DNA of 64,000 bases from Paramarasmius palmivorus (lineage: Eukaryota; Basidiomycota; Agaricomycetes; Agaricales; Marasmiaceae). Shown here one piece after another: positions 13,280 through 25,991 of the stretch. Below the pieces are notes generated by a model. The model made no database searches and had not been told where the DNA came from. It saw only the letters and a program-made list of their open reading frames with translations. The first letter of the stretch is position 1, and each line of letters starts with the position of its first letter. The position numbers and the translations under genes are program-made. The DNA lies in the NCBI GenBank assembly GCA_037176845.1, contig JAYKXP010000001.1, positions 1,054,001 through 1,118,000 of the forward strand, written 5' to 3'.

Positions 13280-15295
13280 AGCAAGGGCAGCTGGGGGAAG
13301 AGGTGAAAGAAACGAGGGAGAAATGAAGGTGAGACGTGATGGGAAGAAGCAAAAGGTAGTCACTTTTACGAACCTATCATCCGGGCGTGCCCAAGGCAAG
13401 GAAATCATTTTACTCCGATTCCCAAATTTATCAATAGTTTGGACACTTATTTTTTTTATCCGAAAGGACCAAATCATGTCCGACTCGGACGACTACTGCC
13501 TGGTTCGTGAAATGATGCTCTCTGATTACACTCTCCCTGCTAGCACTACCTATCGTTTGGTCATGGAAAACTTCAAGCTGACGATCCTCAAGCTACTAGC
13601 CATGATCTCTCGTCAAGGCATCACTGATCAGCCAGCTGGATCATTGGTAATCATTCATATGTACTTTTGCAGCATGTCGCAACATTCTGATACGAATTGA
13701 CGGCGGGGACCTTGGCCTCTCGTCTCGACTCCTTTCAACCCCAAAGCGCTCACAGGCGGGACTTCTCGAGGCTCGAGGTCGAATCCATCAGCAAAACCAT
13801 GACGACGCGGGAATAGCGAGTTCCTCGATACCAAAACCTATCTTTTCTGGTCAAAAGAACCGAGAAGCTATGCTGCTCGAGTGCTATTTAGGAAATACCG
13901 TAACTCAAAATCGAGGCCAATTTCCACGTTTACCTGTTCGTACAAGACCAGGGTTCACCGAGCATGCCCGCATTACACTTTTAGCGCTTTTTACCTCTCC
14001 AAGTCACTTGTCATTCTAGAAACTACATCTTACATCGATTCTGATCCGTTTGGGGAGTCTGCCAGTGGCGTCCTGTGGCGACATTAATAGCCTCAGAATC
14101 AAGCTTGACGAATTATTGTTCCCTGATCGACTTCGCTGCAAGCTTCTTGGGCCCTGGGAAGGAGGACTGGTCAAATTGTATCATTTGGCCTGCTCGACGT
14201 TCATATCACAGTTATGAACTCGCATAAACGGCACCTATCAGGGCACATGTACCCAGAGCTTCCCCAAGCGTTACCTCTCTTACCCACGTCGACTCCAAAA
14301 ACTCGGACCACAACAATTGATTATTGGTTCGATCCGGACCCCACTCAGTACTATACAAAAACTCCGCAGCTGCTGATCATCCCAAAGAAGTTCCGTTCAT
14401 TGCATGCGAACTCGCATACCCCTCGCACTTCAGGCCGCCCTTCGCAAAGTACCAGAAATACCCCAGGATTTTCGTTGTGTTCCACCTGTCTTCAACTTAT
14501 GTTCAACGGTTAACCTTATGTTCAATAATATGCCCTGTCACTCAACAGGAACAAGGGGAACTCGACCCAGTCTTCTGTAACAAAAAACCCCTTCATTCAC
14601 CGTCATTTTCTACTGCGAATAATGAACACTAAACTAATGCTTGTGATTCTTATATCGTTTGTTCCTGCCCTGCCCTGGTATCCAAGAGTCCCAACACCAT
14701 CCATTCAACCCGATGCTGAAGATCGCCATAGTTATCATCAATACTTTCAAACCTTCTCCCGTCAAAAAGTCTATATCAGACACCCACATCCACTCGAGTC
14801 CCCTTTGAACCGTTGTTGCCGACCTCATGGTCTGGAATTGATTTCTGCATGCTCAAGCATCATACATATGCATATGGCGTATGTTGACACATTTCTTGGA
14901 GAACGCGTCACAAAACATAAGATGCATAAGTATGATCTCTATGCAGCGCGTTCGTGTTTCAGAAATTGACGTTGCAAGTAATCGAAGATTAATTAAATCG
15001 AGTTCTGGATTTCGAGACGACCAGGATGGTCGACACGGCTACAGTACATTTACATTGCGATACATATCGTATAGAAAGCAAATTCGAGTACTGCGACGCG
15101 AGATAGAGGCGAGGAGAGAAGAAATATCGAGGGAGAGATCATGAAAATGAGAAAGATAAACAGAACGAAAAGATAAATCGACACGAGAAGAAGACAGAAC
15201 GGTCGAAGGCCTATACCGCTCGACATAATGATTTTAAATATACAACCGAAGGGCTCAAAAGAAAGGGAAGAAGCAATCAAATATCCAACCGGATA
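13280..15295. other. 2-kb spacer with decayed or unresolved coding-like segments
   Basis: No gene is confirmed. On the plus strand an ATG at 13476 opens a short acidic frame. A second plus frame is open from about 13674 to 14215 (about 180 codons) with one TAG at about 14018. A third open segment follows at 14324-14630. They are not in one phase and I found no clean introns joining them, so this may be a decayed gene or element. The first part probably also carries the promoter of the zinc-cluster regulator. Confidence 0.35.
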
Positions 15296-18200
15296 CTAGT
15301 CATCATCAACATCCATACTCGCTGCATTCAGCCTCGCGCCAACACCACTGGCACGACTTCTCCTACGAGCCTGATACTCGCTCTGCCTGGCCCTCTTCTT
15401 AGCACTCAACATCACCGCACTCTCCCTCGCTTCCCTTCTCCCACCACCAACACCGACATGACTACGTCGTGCACCAACGCCACTCTTACGAGGTGCTGGT
15501 CCACCACCTACGCGAGGACCAAGACTCGAGCGAGTGTTCGCTGAACCATCGGCATTCAAACCAGATGTACGAGAGGACGACGTCGCAGTCGACGAATTGG
15601 ATGCCACCCTTTGAGAAGCCAGTTTCGCAATAACCCTCGACCGGGAAATCCTCGGTTTCCTTGTCACAAGTGATTTCTGGCGTGTAGGAGCACCTGAAGC
15701 ACCGGAAGTGATACTTCCGCTACGTACTGGACTTGGTATACCAGAACCGGGTGGAACGACCAGTGGTTTGCTAAAGATCTTTCCGGGTGTTCCTGGCGGC
15801 GGAGATTTGGCACCGGCAGCGTTGGTAATAGTACCGAATATTCGCGACTTTTGCTTTGTCGTGTCCGAGTCTGTTGATTCCCCAACTTCAGCAGGCTTCT
15901 CGGTCGGTACAGGGGCCATTTGCCGCAACTTGTTCACCGAATTTTGAGCCTTAGCCAATGAACTAGCTGTGGGTGCCAACAATCTCGAACCAGCAGCGCT
16001 GGGCAGGAAGGTAGTCCCTGAAGACCTCGACTTTGTCGACCCCGTCACAGCACCAGCGTTCGAAGCAATGCTACCTCTCACTGATCCACTTGGACGACCT
16101 GTACCCAAACTAGACATCCTGGAGGAGGATGCAGGAGGAGCACCGACTACGCTATTCCGTGTGCTTGCCGTCCCGTTTCGCATGTTGACTGGAATAGGCG
16201 ACCTAGATCTCCCCATTGCACTACTGCGTGAAGTGGTAGAAGCGAGTGTACCCATCGAGCTGACAGTACTGGTACCAGATGCGACTCGCGGCTTGATAGC
16301 TGGTGGCACGTTCAGCCCCGAAGAGGGCTTACGCTGGTGGCCTGCACCAGCCGGAATTGAGGTGAGAGAAGCTTTACCTTGCGATCGCGGCAAGCCAGAA
16401 GCAGTGCTACTGGAAGTGGCGATAGCAGGACCAGAGGTCGTTGTAGTTGTCGTGGTAGAGACAGCAACCTCCGTCGCTGGTTTCTCTTTCTTGGATCCCC
16501 ACACACCTCGCACGAGGGTCTTCGCAGCAGAAGAAACAAAGCCAAAACCGAAGCGGGATTTAGCCGGCGCTGGCTTTGGTGGCGCTTTCTCTGATCAAAC
16601 AGTCAATAAACGCTTCAAACGAACTCGGTTAAGAAAGTACTCACGTAGCCTCAGCCCACTCTTTCTTGGTCCACCTGTGCTAACCCTTCCTACACTAACT
16701 CTGCCGCTACTCCTGCGTTTCTCTCGGTTCATGGCGAGCTTTCTGCGTATAGCCTCTCGCTCCTTCTGCAGACGCTCTCGTTCCTGCTCGTCATCAATCT
16801 CCTCCTCGTCCCCTTTTTTGCCCTCAGCAAACTCGACCCTAGCCTTCTTGCCTCCTCTTTCCTCTTCAGATTCGTCGTCGTCGTCATCACCAAATCCTCC
16901 AGGGACGGTCGGTTTCGGCTTCTTGACGGCAGCTACTGATCCACCGTCAGCCTGAGGACCCAATACACTCGATTTGCGCTTCCTGCCAGCGACAGGTGCC
17001 GGAGCGCTAGGCACAATACCATTAACGGCATTCTTCCTGTTCATGTATGCATCAATACCCTCCATCTTGGCAAACTCCTTCTCATGCATCCGGTCAAACC
17101 TGTTGGTGACGGAAGTTCGAGGTTTTGGAAGAGGCTTTGTCATTCGCGGACTGCCATCTACATTGAGTTTCGTATGGACACCTGGTCTGATAAGACTGGC
17201 ATCGACCTGTTCGGTACCTTCTTGCGCGAGCTTCTGGTTCAGTAGCTCGAGCATGCTGGTTTTAAATTGATCATTGGTGACTGAAGGCCGGTTTCTTGGA
17301 TTAGGAGATCCGAAAATGATGGGTTCGGTTGGCGGCGCTAAGGTTTCTGGGGGAGTAGTGGAGGAAGTGGAAGGTAATGCGCCGGGGAGTGTCTCCGAGA
17401 CTTGCTTGCCCATGCCCGTTCTCTTCACAGGGCTATCGTATACGAGATCGTCCATAGGAAGAGCGGGGTAGATACGTTCGTTAGCTCCTCCAGGACTACC
17501 CATAACCAAATCAAACGTGGGTTTGAATGGTTTGAGTTGAGGCGTCCCTGGAGCAGGCTTGATCTCTGCAGACCAGCTGAAAGATGAGGCATCATCGCCA
17601 GAAGAAGAGTTTGATATAAGACGAATAGTGGTTGTTGGGCCAGTCTTGGGCTTACCACCTGGTGTGGCAGCTGTCTGCCCCATGCTTAACCTCGCATTTT
17701 GAGGAGCAGGCATACCAGGTCGTAAGATATGACCAGGAAGAGGTTCTGGTTCGGCGGCATTGTGAAAGTCAAACTTTGCAAGGGTCGCTGCGGTCGGCAG
17801 ACTATCTGGTGCAAAGTTGTCATGCTTTGGCATTGTCGACGGCGATGGTGGGGGAAAGGCTGAATAGGGTTTGGAATATCTCGTTAATTCGTCTTCAATG
17901 ATACGAGACCTGGGAAAGACGGGTAATGGTGGAAGAGTAGAGGTGGTAGAAACCGTGGAATTGGTTGACTTTGTTGTGACGCTGCGTTTCAAGCCCAAAG
18001 AAGAGGCCAAAGCTTTGATGGATGAGCTGACCGAGCTAGAGCTCGACAATGTTCCCTTTGAGTTGGCTGTTCCAAATTCGCCGGAACGATGCGAAGCCAT
18101 TGTTCCCTGCGAGGCTAGTGTGCCCTGTGACGACGATTCTCCCATTTCTGCCAGGGTGTCCTCCTTTTCATCCACAGCCATCTTATCATCCTCGTCCTCT

Positions 18201-18517
18201 TCTTGTGTCTCTTCACTCCTTGCAGCAATACTCAGAGCCGAATCCTTCGGCAAAGTTTCTGCCACCTGCTTCAACCTGGCGATCAATTCGACATTCTTTC
18301 CTGATGCTTTGATAGAATGAATCTTGCATAGCTTGACCAGCTGATCCCGTTTAAGAGAGTGAAGAGCCGGAGAGTTGAAAAGAATTTCGGTGGTCGTCGC
18401 TGCCGTCGACATTGTCGACGCCGGAACCTTGACGGCGTCGTTGACTGGATGTGGTTGTGGTTGATTTACCATGTGACCGTGTGGATCACGCGTCACTGGT
18501 AGTTCCAAAAATGGCAT
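15296..18517 (-). CDS. SAP-domain nuclear protein, Ser/Thr/Pro-rich
   Basis: Large protein of two main exons, about 1,030 residues. The first exon (18517 to about 16640) contains a SAP motif at about residues 47-85 (HSLKRDQLVKLCKIHSIKA, then GKNVELIARLKQ), a fold that binds DNA in chromatin proteins. After it come acidic and Ser-rich linkers and a strongly charged region rich in Glu/Arg/Lys (coiled-coil-like, about residues 560-620). An intron with GTGAGT donor joins in phase to a second exon encoding KAPPKPAPAKSRFGFGF and a long Ser/Gly/Thr-rich basic tail ending at 15296. Low complexity hides any second domain. It shares a divergent promoter of about 250 bp with the DUF4139 gene. A nuclear or chromosome-associated role is inferred from SAP and composition only. 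The start could also be one of two nearby in-frame ATGs. Confidence 0.72.
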
Positions 18518-18767
18518 TTATTTCGCATACGGACCACGGTTATCCGCATCGAGTTATCTGCATTGAATTCCTCGAGTAATTCTCTGAACGCTGAAGGATA
18601 CTCAGCCAAGTCCTGCTATGTCTGTCTCGAGCTCCGAGAAGCTAGAAATACCTCAAAACCGAAAATTAGCATCCTCGTAACTCATGGCAGTGCAACGACA
18701 TCACGCCCAGCGTCCCGCTTTGAGTCACTGATAATAGACTTCAAAGCGCCTTCTTCTCTTAACCAGG
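18518..18767. promoter_or_regulatory. divergent promoter between SAP-protein and DUF4139 genes
   Basis: The two start codons face away from each other across about 250 bp, so both promoters must lie here or overlap the 5' ends. No clear TATA box is seen. Confidence 0.5.
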
Positions 18768-20895
18768 ATGACTGCTCAAGACCCCCAGGACATTCATTCG
18801 GTCAAGCTATCGTGCTCAGACGGTGATGTGCAAGCCGTAAACCTATACCAGAACCGGGCTGAAATCACTCGGCTCTTCAAGTTGTCGGTGAAGAAGGGGC
18901 AGAACGATGTTGAAATCGATGGGCTATCTTCATGCATGGACAAGGACTCGTTGAGGTACGTCGTACATCTTGCTTCCCATGACATCCCAGTGCTCAATCA
19001 AGACACAGAGTAGAAGGACACGGTCCTGCTACTATCCACGACGTCAATCTGAAAGAGAAGAAGTCCGACTCATCAGAACCTGACGATAATACTATACTTG
19101 AACAACTCCAAAGAAAGAGAGCTCGTATTCAGAAGGCCGGTACTCGATGTAACAAGTCACTTCTCTCTTTGGAAAATTTCATTGGCGCGGCTACCCCAGA
19201 GCATACTAAATGCGAAGAGTACGCTTCGGTCATGGAGTATTACGAAACTACGGGTGCTCGACTCGACGAAAAACTTTTGGATCTAGAGCAGCAGCTGAAG
19301 AAGATCGATCAGGAGATCAAGAAGCACACGAACAGAGAAGAGCAACTTAGCGGGCAGTCCTCTCTCTTTGGGCGGCGAACCACCCAACGAGAAGGGATAG
19401 CGTCAATAGGGGTGGTGGCAGAGTCTGACTCAGATGTTGAACTCACGCTGAGATATGGTATGCTCTCTGTCCTACTTCATACAGCAGTTCCTAACGCTGC
19501 CACCCGTAGCTGTCCGTAATGCAACTTGGAAAGCTGCCTATGATCTTCGTGCAGATACTTCAAAACCAGATAAGCCAATTACCTTGGTATACAAAGCTAT
19601 CGTCTCTCAATCCACAGGAGAAGTATGCCTATTCTTTATCGTCTCACGATTAGAACTGACGCGCCAGCTGGAATAGTCATGGAACAACGTCTCGCTGACT
19701 CTGGAAACTAGAAGACCAGAATTCGGTTTTCAACTCCCATCACTTCGACAGTGGACTATCAAACCTCGTGTAGCATCCACAGGTGGGCTCTTCGGAACAC
19801 CCAACCCCTCAGGCGGAGGCACCTTATTCGGAAGCTCAAGCAGAGCCACTCCTGCGTTATTTGGAGCTCAGCAAACCCCAGCGAACCCCTCTGTAACCGC
19901 ATTTGCTTCGGCATTTGGTGTCGCGTCGACAACCTCTCAGCCGAGTGAAGAACCCCAACGTCCGATGGAACACTCCTCCTCCTCGGTTGGATCCCAGGGC
20001 AGCGGAGTCGCAGCCACATTCAGAGTTCCCGGTCGCGTCACCGTTCCGTCTAACGAAGGGGAGCGCAGTTTTACTATCACGACTCTGGAGCTGGATGCTC
20101 TCCTTACCTGGTTTTCCATTCCTAAGGTTGATAGCCGTGCGCACCTTAAGGCGAGTATTTGAAGTCATATTCACGATCCGTACACCTGACAAAGCCACTA
20201 TAGGCCAGTTTCCGGAACGATTCTGAGTACACGTTCCTTCCCGGCAAGGCTAGCGTTTATGTCGATGGAAGTTTTGCCATGAAGATCGACATACCTCAAC
20301 TTGGTTCAAACGAACGGCTCGAATGCTCTCTTGGGTAAGTCCTCTTTCAAAACCCAATTTTCCTAGAGCTAATGAATAATGAATGTGTAGATCTGATCCA
20401 TCCATTCGCATCACTTACCACCCAGTATCCAAAAAAGTTACCACCTCTGGCTTTTACCAAAAGTCGACGACCCACGCTTACGAGCAGCGTCTGACCATCA
20501 ACAACATGAAATCCAGCCCTCTCCCTTTCCTCAAGATTGTTGACCAAATTCCGGTCCCAGAGCATCCCGAAATCATGGTCAAACTCATCAACCCCGCACT
20601 CAAAGAACCCGGTCAAGAAGTCTCCGTTGAAATTCCCAAAACGAAGGCCGGAGCTGTTACACAGAATACATCTCTTGCTGAGGTCGTTGCTGCTAGCATT
20701 GGCCCCAACCACAAAGTAAAGGAAGGCGTAGTAGCTGTGTGGGATGGTGCCGATGATCCGGATGTGGATCTTGGATCGTTCGGGAAGAGCGGAAAGATCA
20801 ATTGGCTTTGCGAAGTGCCTGCAAAGGAAAAACTAAACTTGACGTTGCAGTGGGAGGTAGGCGTGCCTCAAAATATGAATGTAGCTGGATTGTAG
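18768..20895 (+). CDS. DUF4139/mucoidy-inhibitor-like protein
   Basis: Belongs to the family annotated as mucoidy inhibitor A-like or DUF4139-containing, of unknown biochemical function. Exon 1 (18768 to about 18955) gives the N-terminal DUF4140 region (LYQNRAEITRLFKLSVKKGQ, DVEIDGLSSCMDKDSLR). After the first intron come VEGHGPATIHDVNL and a long coiled coil (about residues 85-185, LDEKLLDLEQQLKKIDQEI). The DUF4139 domain starts with AVRNATWKAAYDLRAD and includes the Trp-Asn pair of SWNNVSLTLETRRP. An inserted Gly/Ser/Thr/Phe-rich stretch (19780-20000) follows. The C-terminal exons hold DPSIRITYHPVSKKV and a beta-rich end with LEWEVG-like LQWEVG, then TAG at 20893-20895. Several short introns. 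It is divergent from the SAP gene and convergent with the GH51 gene. Confidence 0.85.
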
Positions 20896-21000
20896 CCCTA
20901 GCTTGAGTGCTGAACCAATGTACTATTCGTGTATTTCCTCTTGGCCCCAAATATGTAACTACACGATGAAACGACTGGGTCTGTCTGTACTCGTTTTCCA

Positions 21001-24000
21001 TTATGAAGCGGTGAACTTGATAACGCTGAAACTGAGGCCGGGTACAGAGTAGCTGAAGTTCTGCCCAACATTGATTGTGTTGGTGGTAGGTCCGACGGTG
21101 TTCGGGGAGGTGGGCGTGTTGGCAGCACCGCTGTTAGCCACCAACACGTCGACAGACGCGGTTGATGCCACGTTGGACCACGGAAGAGCGAAAGCGAGAG
21201 TCTGAGCACTTGTACCAGTGTTAGCGACCTGTTGCGGAGAGGAGGAGTCAACCAGTGATTACGATACGCTACTGTAAGTCCTACCTTGATAATGATGTTG
21301 TTAGAACCGGATTTGACTACGCTCCATTGAAGAGCCCCACTCCTGGCGGGAAGAGTACTGGGGATATATTGATCTCCGCGGTTGTTACCGAAGAGCTGTA
21401 GACGAGTGTTAGTACTGCTATTGGGAAATTGGAGGTGAAAAGCATGTAAGAACCTTCTGTACGTAGTAACTGGCTGACTTGATGACATTCATGGCACTGA
21501 GAGTCACAGGGAAATAAGCCATCAATAAAACCGATGCCGAAGCAAAAAAACGCTTACTCATAGCCAACCAGGTTGGGACTCTGTTTTTCAAGAATGTTAG
21601 TACAAAGACCATCAAGAGAAAGTGTTGATTTACCCATTGAGTACCGGAGATGTGCTAAAAGGGCGATAATCAGTATCAGCTTCGTCTCCTGGAAGACAGA
21701 TAGAGACTGACGTTAAGTAGAGGCGCGTAGCATGCAGCAAACACGATGTCACTGTTACGTTCAATACCAGTCATGTAGGCAGCCTCCGCAACAGCGCCTG
21801 GTCAAAATTACTTCAGTCACCGCAAGACACCAAAGACTGATGATAACCTACCCTGAATGACCGGGTAAGGTAAACGATTGCCCCAAATGTCACTGTCGAC
21901 TGTAGAAATGACAGCGTATTCACCCTGTGCACCAGTCAGTCAGTGAGCTTATTCCTCATATTCGGAATCCAATGCCCGCACCTCGAAGTATTTTGTACCA
22001 TCACGCTGTTACATGTACCAGTGAGTAATCCATCTTGTATCGTGAACATCGACACCTACAGCAATATCATCATAGAAGAATGTGTTTTTAGAGAACCAGG
22101 CTACGAAGAAAAGCATGAGCTGAGGTAGAAATAATTAATCGTACAACGTACTTGGACTCTGGTAGACGTGGTGGTCCCGTGCAGGCGGCTTAGGTGTATA
22201 GCTTGTACCCAAGTTGTCAGTGTGAATGAAGGCTAAGAGACTCGGTTTATTAGCACAGCGACGTTTTGATCCGTGAAAGACGCACTGAGTTGCGGGAACG
22301 CAGCCTTGAGAGCGTTGTAGAAGACTCTCCATCGGTACTGATAACTAACGAGAGGCTCAACTTGGCTCTAAGAGATCTTCACGGTACACTTACGTTGTTG
22401 GGTTGACAAAGTCTTCATTCCCAATCTCGACATATTGCAGCTTGAAGGGTTGGGGATGGCCCAGCTGTGAACGAAGAGCAGCTAGAGAAGAGACTCCATG
22501 AGATTCGAGAAGGCACTGCAGCGAAGGTATTATTACCAGCGGAGCTCTGGGACGGGTCGCCAATGACAAAGTTGATCTAAAACGCCATTGTCAGCGAAAG
22601 AGATAAGTTTGATTACACGCGTACCTGGTCAATCGCTTCCTGAACGTAGGGACCTAGCTGACTTTCTGGAACGCTAGTACCGGAGCCACCGCTCAGTGCG
22701 AGACCTAGAATAGATTAGTTTGTATTGCTGAGGTATCTCTTCATAGTATGCAGTAATTACCTGCCCAAACTGCCATGATAGGCTCCATACCCACATCCTC
22801 ACACCAAAGAAGGTAGTCGAGAAGACCAAGGCCACTGTCAAATCAAATGAACTACATGTTCAGAACTCTGTCAAAGATGGGCAGATACTCAGTGTTGAAG
22901 TAGCCCCAAGTTCCTTGACGGCCTGGTCGGTCAATGAGTTCACCAACAGTCTGGCGCCATTTCCATCGACCGTCGACAGAGACGCCCTAGCGCCTGATTT
23001 AGTCGACAGTAAACTGATGACCGAGCTAGCACTTTTACCTCCTATATAGCCCAGTTTAGTAGTGAGCTTGTCAAGAAGAAGCCACTTACAAAGTTGTTTC
23101 CTCCAGGGAATCGGAAGAAAGCTGGCTTGATGTCAGCGAGAGCCTATTAATGACATCGCGTCAGTCAATCCCAAACGCTGTAAATGCGAAATGCTGCCTA
23201 CTTGAGCGATATCAGCCCTCATGCCATTCTCTCTGTTCTTGAATGTCGGGGGAAATAGAGAAAGCATAGCAAACCGAACGGTCTGCCCGGAGGCGGCTCC
23301 GCCGTCGATGGTAACGACAAACTTGTTCTGTGCATTCGAAGCACCGGTGGTGGCGGTAATAGAAGCAGTAACCTTCTTCCAAGATGTTTGACTTCCGGAC
23401 AATGCAATGTTGGCACTTCCGAGGACTTGTCCTCCAGTAGTTTGCAAGCTGACAACTGCGTTACCGGAAAATGACGTGGATGATGGGAATCGGTAGTAGA
23501 ACGAAGTCTTGTATGTTGATCCCTGGGTCACTTTCATACCTGCCAAGCAATGTAAGCGAGCCGTGCAATGACCTTTGAAAAGTCACAAACTCACCCCACC
23601 ATCCATCGTTACTGAACCCGACACCTCCACTTCTTCCGCTTGGAGTGGTCAACGAGAGTGCATTCTTAAGGGAACTCGAGACAGCGTCGGCCACCACGGA
23701 GATTTGACCACCATTAACAGCGGTCCAGTGACTTAGAGCACCTGATGTGCCCGCTTGAACGTTCTGGAACGCCCGGTTCTGGAGCACTGTAACACGGTGT
23801 TTGAATCGGGGCACGAGAAAGAATGAAGTGGACCTACTTTCGCCATAGAGACCTCCATCACCACTCTGTGTGGATGGTCAGCGTTCGTTCTCTAGTAGCA
23901 AATATCTACTCACATGCTAGAGAAACACGCGCTATTTAGTAATGCCGTTATCCCAGAGATACGATATAAGAACTCACGTTGATATCCTATTAACAAACCA

Positions 24001-24560
24001 CGAACCGCATTGAGTTATCCGAGCGAATCACTGCACGAGCATGCCTTACCTCGAACATCAAACCCCCTTGGAACAACGTCAGTAAAAGTAGCGGACACAT
24101 ACCTAGAACACTACTTACAAAGGGACGTAGGGATCGGATGAGAAGCTGTCGAACTGACGCGAACAGTAGTGGCTGCCGGTGCAGGAGCTTGTGTGGTTCC
24201 GCCTGACTGGGTAGTCGTTGGTCCAGAGCTTCCAGGAATACATTGGCTATAATCTGCGAGAAACAAGATTCAATTGAACGAGACATTCTTGACTTGAGGA
24301 TACGCGTACAAGGATTCTGGACGACGCAAGTGGAACTAACACAGGGTGCTCAGTCGGGATAGCTGTGAAACGTCCAAATTGCTCAAGTATTGCTCACCCA
24401 GAAACACAAGTAGTAGCTCCTGTCCAACCAATACCACCGCCTGTGTAAAGATTCGCGAGTCCGATTCTGTGAAATGTGGACGAGACGTACACTGTCCCCA
24501 TGCAGGGGATTGGGCTGATACTAAAGCGGCGAGAAAGACGAAACTGAAGAGAGCGAGCAT
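21001..24560 (-). CDS. secreted GH51 alpha-L-arabinofuranosidase with N-terminal CBM1
   Basis: Exo-enzyme that removes arabinose side chains from arabinoxylan. Start ATG 24560 is chosen because it opens a signal peptide ([15 protein letters not shown]); the upstream in-frame ATG at 24611 would bury it. A CBM1 begins right after (SPAWGQC) and ends near 24250, followed by a Ser/Thr linker. A CBM4/9-like jelly roll ([20 protein letters not shown] to [14 protein letters not shown], 23790-23230) precedes the GH51 barrel. The barrel shows [36 protein letters not shown] (acid/base Glu, near 22430) and GEYAVIST (nucleophile Glu, near 21910). The C-terminal beta domain ends at TAA 21001. About fifteen or more short exons. 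No frame break was seen, so it looks functional. A CBM1 on GH51 suggests anchoring to cellulose in the plant wall. Confidence 0.9.
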
Positions 24561-25991
24561 AGCCTGCAGCAGGGGTCCTTGCCTACTTGTGTCTAGTAAG
24601 GGTAAGTCCATTTATAGGGCGACTGCATCATAGCTCGGGCGTTTTCTGGGAGTAATTCCGGGATAGCACTCGCGCATGCAAATGGTTGAGTGTGATAGAG
24701 TAGGGTAGGCCACATATTGAAGGAAGGTTGATCATATGCATATGTACTAGACAGGCACCATCAGTTTTATTGATTGCCTGACGCGAATGGAGGATGCACG
24801 TAGGCTGTAGTACTCACTGTAACAAGCTGTCGACTAGCTGAAAATAAGCCTGCGATCAGGTTTGCAATGGTCTCAAGCTGGTCAAGACAACTGAGAGGGC
24901 ATAGTCACTACAAGTGAAAGCCACTAACTTAATGTGCAACGCACTGTTGTTCCGTATCTCCCGTACACCACGGTCCGGTGTGTAGAAATTTGACAACCGA
25001 CCATGTGTGATCTAGTGTGATTGGGAACACCTGGAAAAACGCTGGCAGTTTGCCATAACGAAGGCACGAGAACAGAGAGCGGGGATTGTTTTGCGGCAGT
25101 TTCTGAGCATGATGAGGGCCCGAATAGGATGGCAGAAGGGTATACCCGCTCGAGAATGTTCATGCGAAGCGACTCGGATAAATCGTGCTGTCAAGTTCTG
25201 TACATGGGACCTTCAGAAAGTTATTATGAGGGTATGAATCGTAGCGCAGGTCATTTGCGCGGGAAAAGTGACTTGGGAAGCTTTAAATTATGATGCGTCA
25301 ACGGATTGAACATGGTTTCTCAGTCTCTTTCCTACAACCATGTGAAAACGTGCTCCAGCCAGCCAGACAGGACGCACCATTTCTTGAATTCAAGTGTCCT
25401 AGCTAGCGACCTCTTTTTCCCTCCCGACGAAACTCTGCCCATTTTCCTCGCACCTGATATCGACCCAATAATCATCAAGCCCACATCTGCGAACGCTGTT
25501 AACTCGCCGAGGTCGCCTGATAGCGTTTGGTTCAAGTCTTCGTCTTGCTGCACGGAAATGGCTACTCTTGAATCAAACCTTGATAACGGGACGCTCCAGG
25601 TATTCACTTGTTATGAAATGGCTAGGGTCTGGAGTGGCTAGTATGATGATGCATGTACGGGACCAAGGTCAATATTATACATTTTCAGTGAGAAATAATT
25701 TTGACGCCCGTTTCTATCTTGTTCCTCGACCTCCACCAGCTGGTGACCTCGGACGCTCTCCGTCCGAATGCAACTTTCGTAATTTTGCTCACGTCTGCGG
25801 ATCGTTACCGAGTCCGAATCGCACTGGAACGTTCACTGGAAAATTCTCATTCTACGCAATGCATTGGCTGACCAACCGATCAACGTCATAACATCCAGAC
25901 TGATTGGGATATAGATACCTTCTGGGACATATATAAAAGGCCAGACAGTCCAGCAGAGTATCCAGATCTATTTTTCTTCTACACCATCATC
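24561..25991. other. spacer between GH51 and first reductase gene
   Basis: Divergent promoter space of about 1.4 kb. No gene is supported. It holds the TATA box of the first reductase gene and, at about 25562-25620, a segment whose reverse complement lies upstream of the second reductase gene. Confidence 0.5.
25932..25938 (+). promoter_or_regulatory. TATA box of reductase copy 1
   Basis: TATAAAA lies 54-60 nt upstream of the ATG at 25992. An equivalent TATAAA box sits at a similar distance in front of all five copies. Confidence 0.7.

Noticed and set aside
15969..16955. Plus-strand open frame of more than 300 codons opposite the SAP-domain gene
   Set aside because: It is the antisense shadow of the Ser/Gly/Thr-rich exons, starts inside them and crosses the splice junction.
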